Part shown: piece by piece, positions 6,449 to 7,362 of the stretch
How positions within the stretch are numbered: the first letter of the stretch is position 1
Layout of the letters: the number at the start of each line of letters is the position of its first letter
From: Eubacterium sp.
Lineage (GTDB): Bacteria > Bacillota > Clostridia > Lachnospirales > Lachnospiraceae
Assembly (NCBI GenBank): GCA_024681495.1
Contig: JAILAS010000061.1
Coordinates: 1-7,362, forward strand
Direction of reading: 5' to 3'
Length of the DNA stretch: 7,362 nt
Made by a program: the position numbers and the translations under genes
The notes under the pieces: model-generated
Database searches by the model: none
Seen by the model: the letters and a program-made list of their open reading frames with translations, nothing else
What the model was told of the DNA's origin: nothing

Positions 6449-7305
6449 TATATTCTGATTAGTGCGTTAACCACCTGGGCCCTGTCGAACACCCTTACGT
6501 TAATGGTGTGGGTCCCAAGCCCCCTGCTGACATACATGGTACTCTTTCCGTACCTAAACTCTCCCGCGTCATAATCCGGAAACAACGTGAAATCGGGTCC
6601 AACCACGCTGCCGATACCGGGCACTCTCACCAGGCATCCGTGCTTGTGTCCGCTAAACACCACGTCTGCGCCCCATTTGGCGTACTCCGGGAAGAAATCG
6701 GGATGATGAGCCAGCAAAACATTGGCGGCCCCCTCAACGGGATCGGGCAGAATACTCTTCAAATCGTCCAGGGTGACGTCCCTGCCGTTGCCGAAGCGCC
6801 TGTAGCAGGAAAGCGGAAGATCGACTCCCGTAAACGCAACCTGTTTACCCCTTATCTCCATTACGACCGTTCTATTCTCAAGGATGGTCATCCCCTCGGA
6901 CTCCATCATAGACTTAAACCGTCCGTAGACCTCCGGGTTTTTCACCTTGAGCCGTCTTTCGTGATTGCCGGGCGAAAAGATCACCGGAGCGATTCCCGAC
7001 AGCGCCCTCACGAGGGCTCTAGCCTTGTAAAGATTCTCTTCGGGCAGCAGGCAGGTGGACCTGTCCACAGTCACCAAATCTCCGGGCATCAATATGACAT
7101 CCGGAGAAATCCTCGAAACCGCAGAAATAAGATGGATGTTTCCCCTTCCGTATTCCTTGTCGTGAATATCGGAGAGAACGGCGCAGCGCATCTGCGTGCC
7201 ACCATTACCGCCTGCAGAAAAATCCGTCACCTCGAAGCGGCTCATCTCCCATATCCCGCCGAGGGCGAATCCGCCCGCAGCCAAAATAGGCAAGCTTTTC
7301 CACAT
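6448..7305 (-). CDS. Membrane-anchored calcineurin-like metallophosphoesterase
   Basis: This is a two-metal phosphoesterase of the calcineurin-like superfamily. The 285-residue protein has all core metal-binding motifs in order: D46 and H48 in LSDIHD, GD at 75-76 (MPGDLV), GNHE at 113-116, H200 or H201 in LLAHHPDFF, and GHKH at 219-222. The N-terminal residues 4-18 (SLPILAAGGFALGGI) form a hydrophobic segment after a Lys, consistent with a single membrane anchor or an uncleaved signal. The catalytic domain would then face outside, as in YkuE-like proteins, though a cytoplasmic orientation cannot be excluded. The ATG at 7305 has AGGAG (7311-7315) at 5 nt spacing. It lies 12 nt after the queA stop and its own stop overlaps the scpA start. 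Substrate is unknown: phospholipid, lipid A-like head group and nucleotide hydrolases share these motifs. Superfamily membership is firm; any finer name would be a guess. Confidence 0.88.
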   Translation of the reverse strand: MWKSLPILAAGGFALGGIWEMSRFEVTDFSAGGNGGTQMRCAVLSDIHDKEYGRGNIHLISAVSRISPDVILMPGDLVTVDRSTCLLPEENLYKARALVRALSGIAPVIFSPGNHERRLKVKNPEVYGRFKSMMESEGMTILENRTVVMEIRGKQVAFTGVDLPLSCYRRFGNGRDVTLDDLKSILPDPVEGAANVLLAHHPDFFPEYAKWGADVVFSGHKHGCLVRVPGIGSVVGPDFTLFPDYDAGEFRYGKSTMYVSRGLGTHTINVRVFDRAQVVNALIRI

Positions 7306-7317
7306 AATAGCTCCTGT

Positions 7318-7362
7318 CTATGAGATAAACATAGCATCTCCAAAGGAGAAAAATCTGTATCT
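7318..7362 (-). CDS. queA: S-adenosylmethionine:tRNA ribosyltransferase-isomerase QueA, last 14 residues (cut by window edge)
   Basis: Reading the minus strand from the window edge gives RYRFFSFGDAMFIS and then TAG at 7318-7320. This closely resembles the very conserved C-terminus of QueA, which in E. coli contains YRFFSYGDAMFI. QueA moves the ribosyl part of S-adenosylmethionine onto 7-aminomethyl-7-deazaguanine in tRNA, making epoxyqueuosine. The call rests on only 14 residues, but the YRFFSFGDAM string is distinctive. Its stop is 12 nt from the phosphoesterase start, so it is the likely upstream operon member. Confidence 0.8.
   Translation of the reverse strand, partial: RYRFFSFGDAMFIS

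Noticed and set aside
7318..7349. Two small inverted repeats (CTATG/CATAG and TCTCC/GGAGA) before the phosphoesterase start
   Set aside because: Both fall within the queA 3' coding end, their stems are only 5 bp, and no T run follows. The conserved QueA C-terminal codons explain the sequence.

Overview
The window is a compact stretch of bacterial core genome in which every gene lies on the minus strand. It holds eight complete protein genes and two genes cut by the window edges. I see no mobile element, CRISPR array, tRNA or rRNA. The content suggests a Gram-positive Firmicute of class Clostridia, plausibly Lachnospiraceae. The reasons are a four-domain ribosomal protein S1 next to ispH and cmk, an scpA-scpB pair, good Shine-Dalgarno sequences before most genes, and a CheR gene implying chemotaxis. 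The family-level placement is inference.

In transcription order, from the high-coordinate end: the last 14 codons of queA (tRNA queuosine synthesis); a membrane-anchored calcineurin-like metallophosphoesterase; scpA and scpB (the kleisin and winged-helix partners of the SMC condensin); a MurR/RpiR-type regulator with a SIS sugar-phosphate domain; an HI0933/BaiN-type flavoprotein; cmk (CMP kinase); ispH (last step of the MEP isoprenoid pathway); rpsA (S1-type protein); and the first 68 codons of cheR (MCP methyltransferase).

Junctions are extremely tight. In order the spacings are 12 nt, a 1-nt overlap, 22 nt, 1 nt, 19 nt, 12 nt, a 4-nt overlap, a 29-nt overlap and 29 nt. No intergenic stretch exceeds 29 nt, and I found no convincing terminator or promoter. 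The genes may therefore be transcribed as one long operon, or as several with promoters inside coding sequence. The products are mostly housekeeping functions (chromosome segregation, nucleotide and isoprenoid synthesis, translation), with two less obvious members: the RpiR regulator and the flavoprotein.

I do not see a previously undescribed system here. The points most worth a second look are the 29-nt out-of-frame overlap of ispH and rpsA (two genes that are fused in some Clostridia), a sharp composition change inside ispH, the sugar-sensing regulator inside a condensin/housekeeping cluster, and an AT-rich cheR directly after rpsA.
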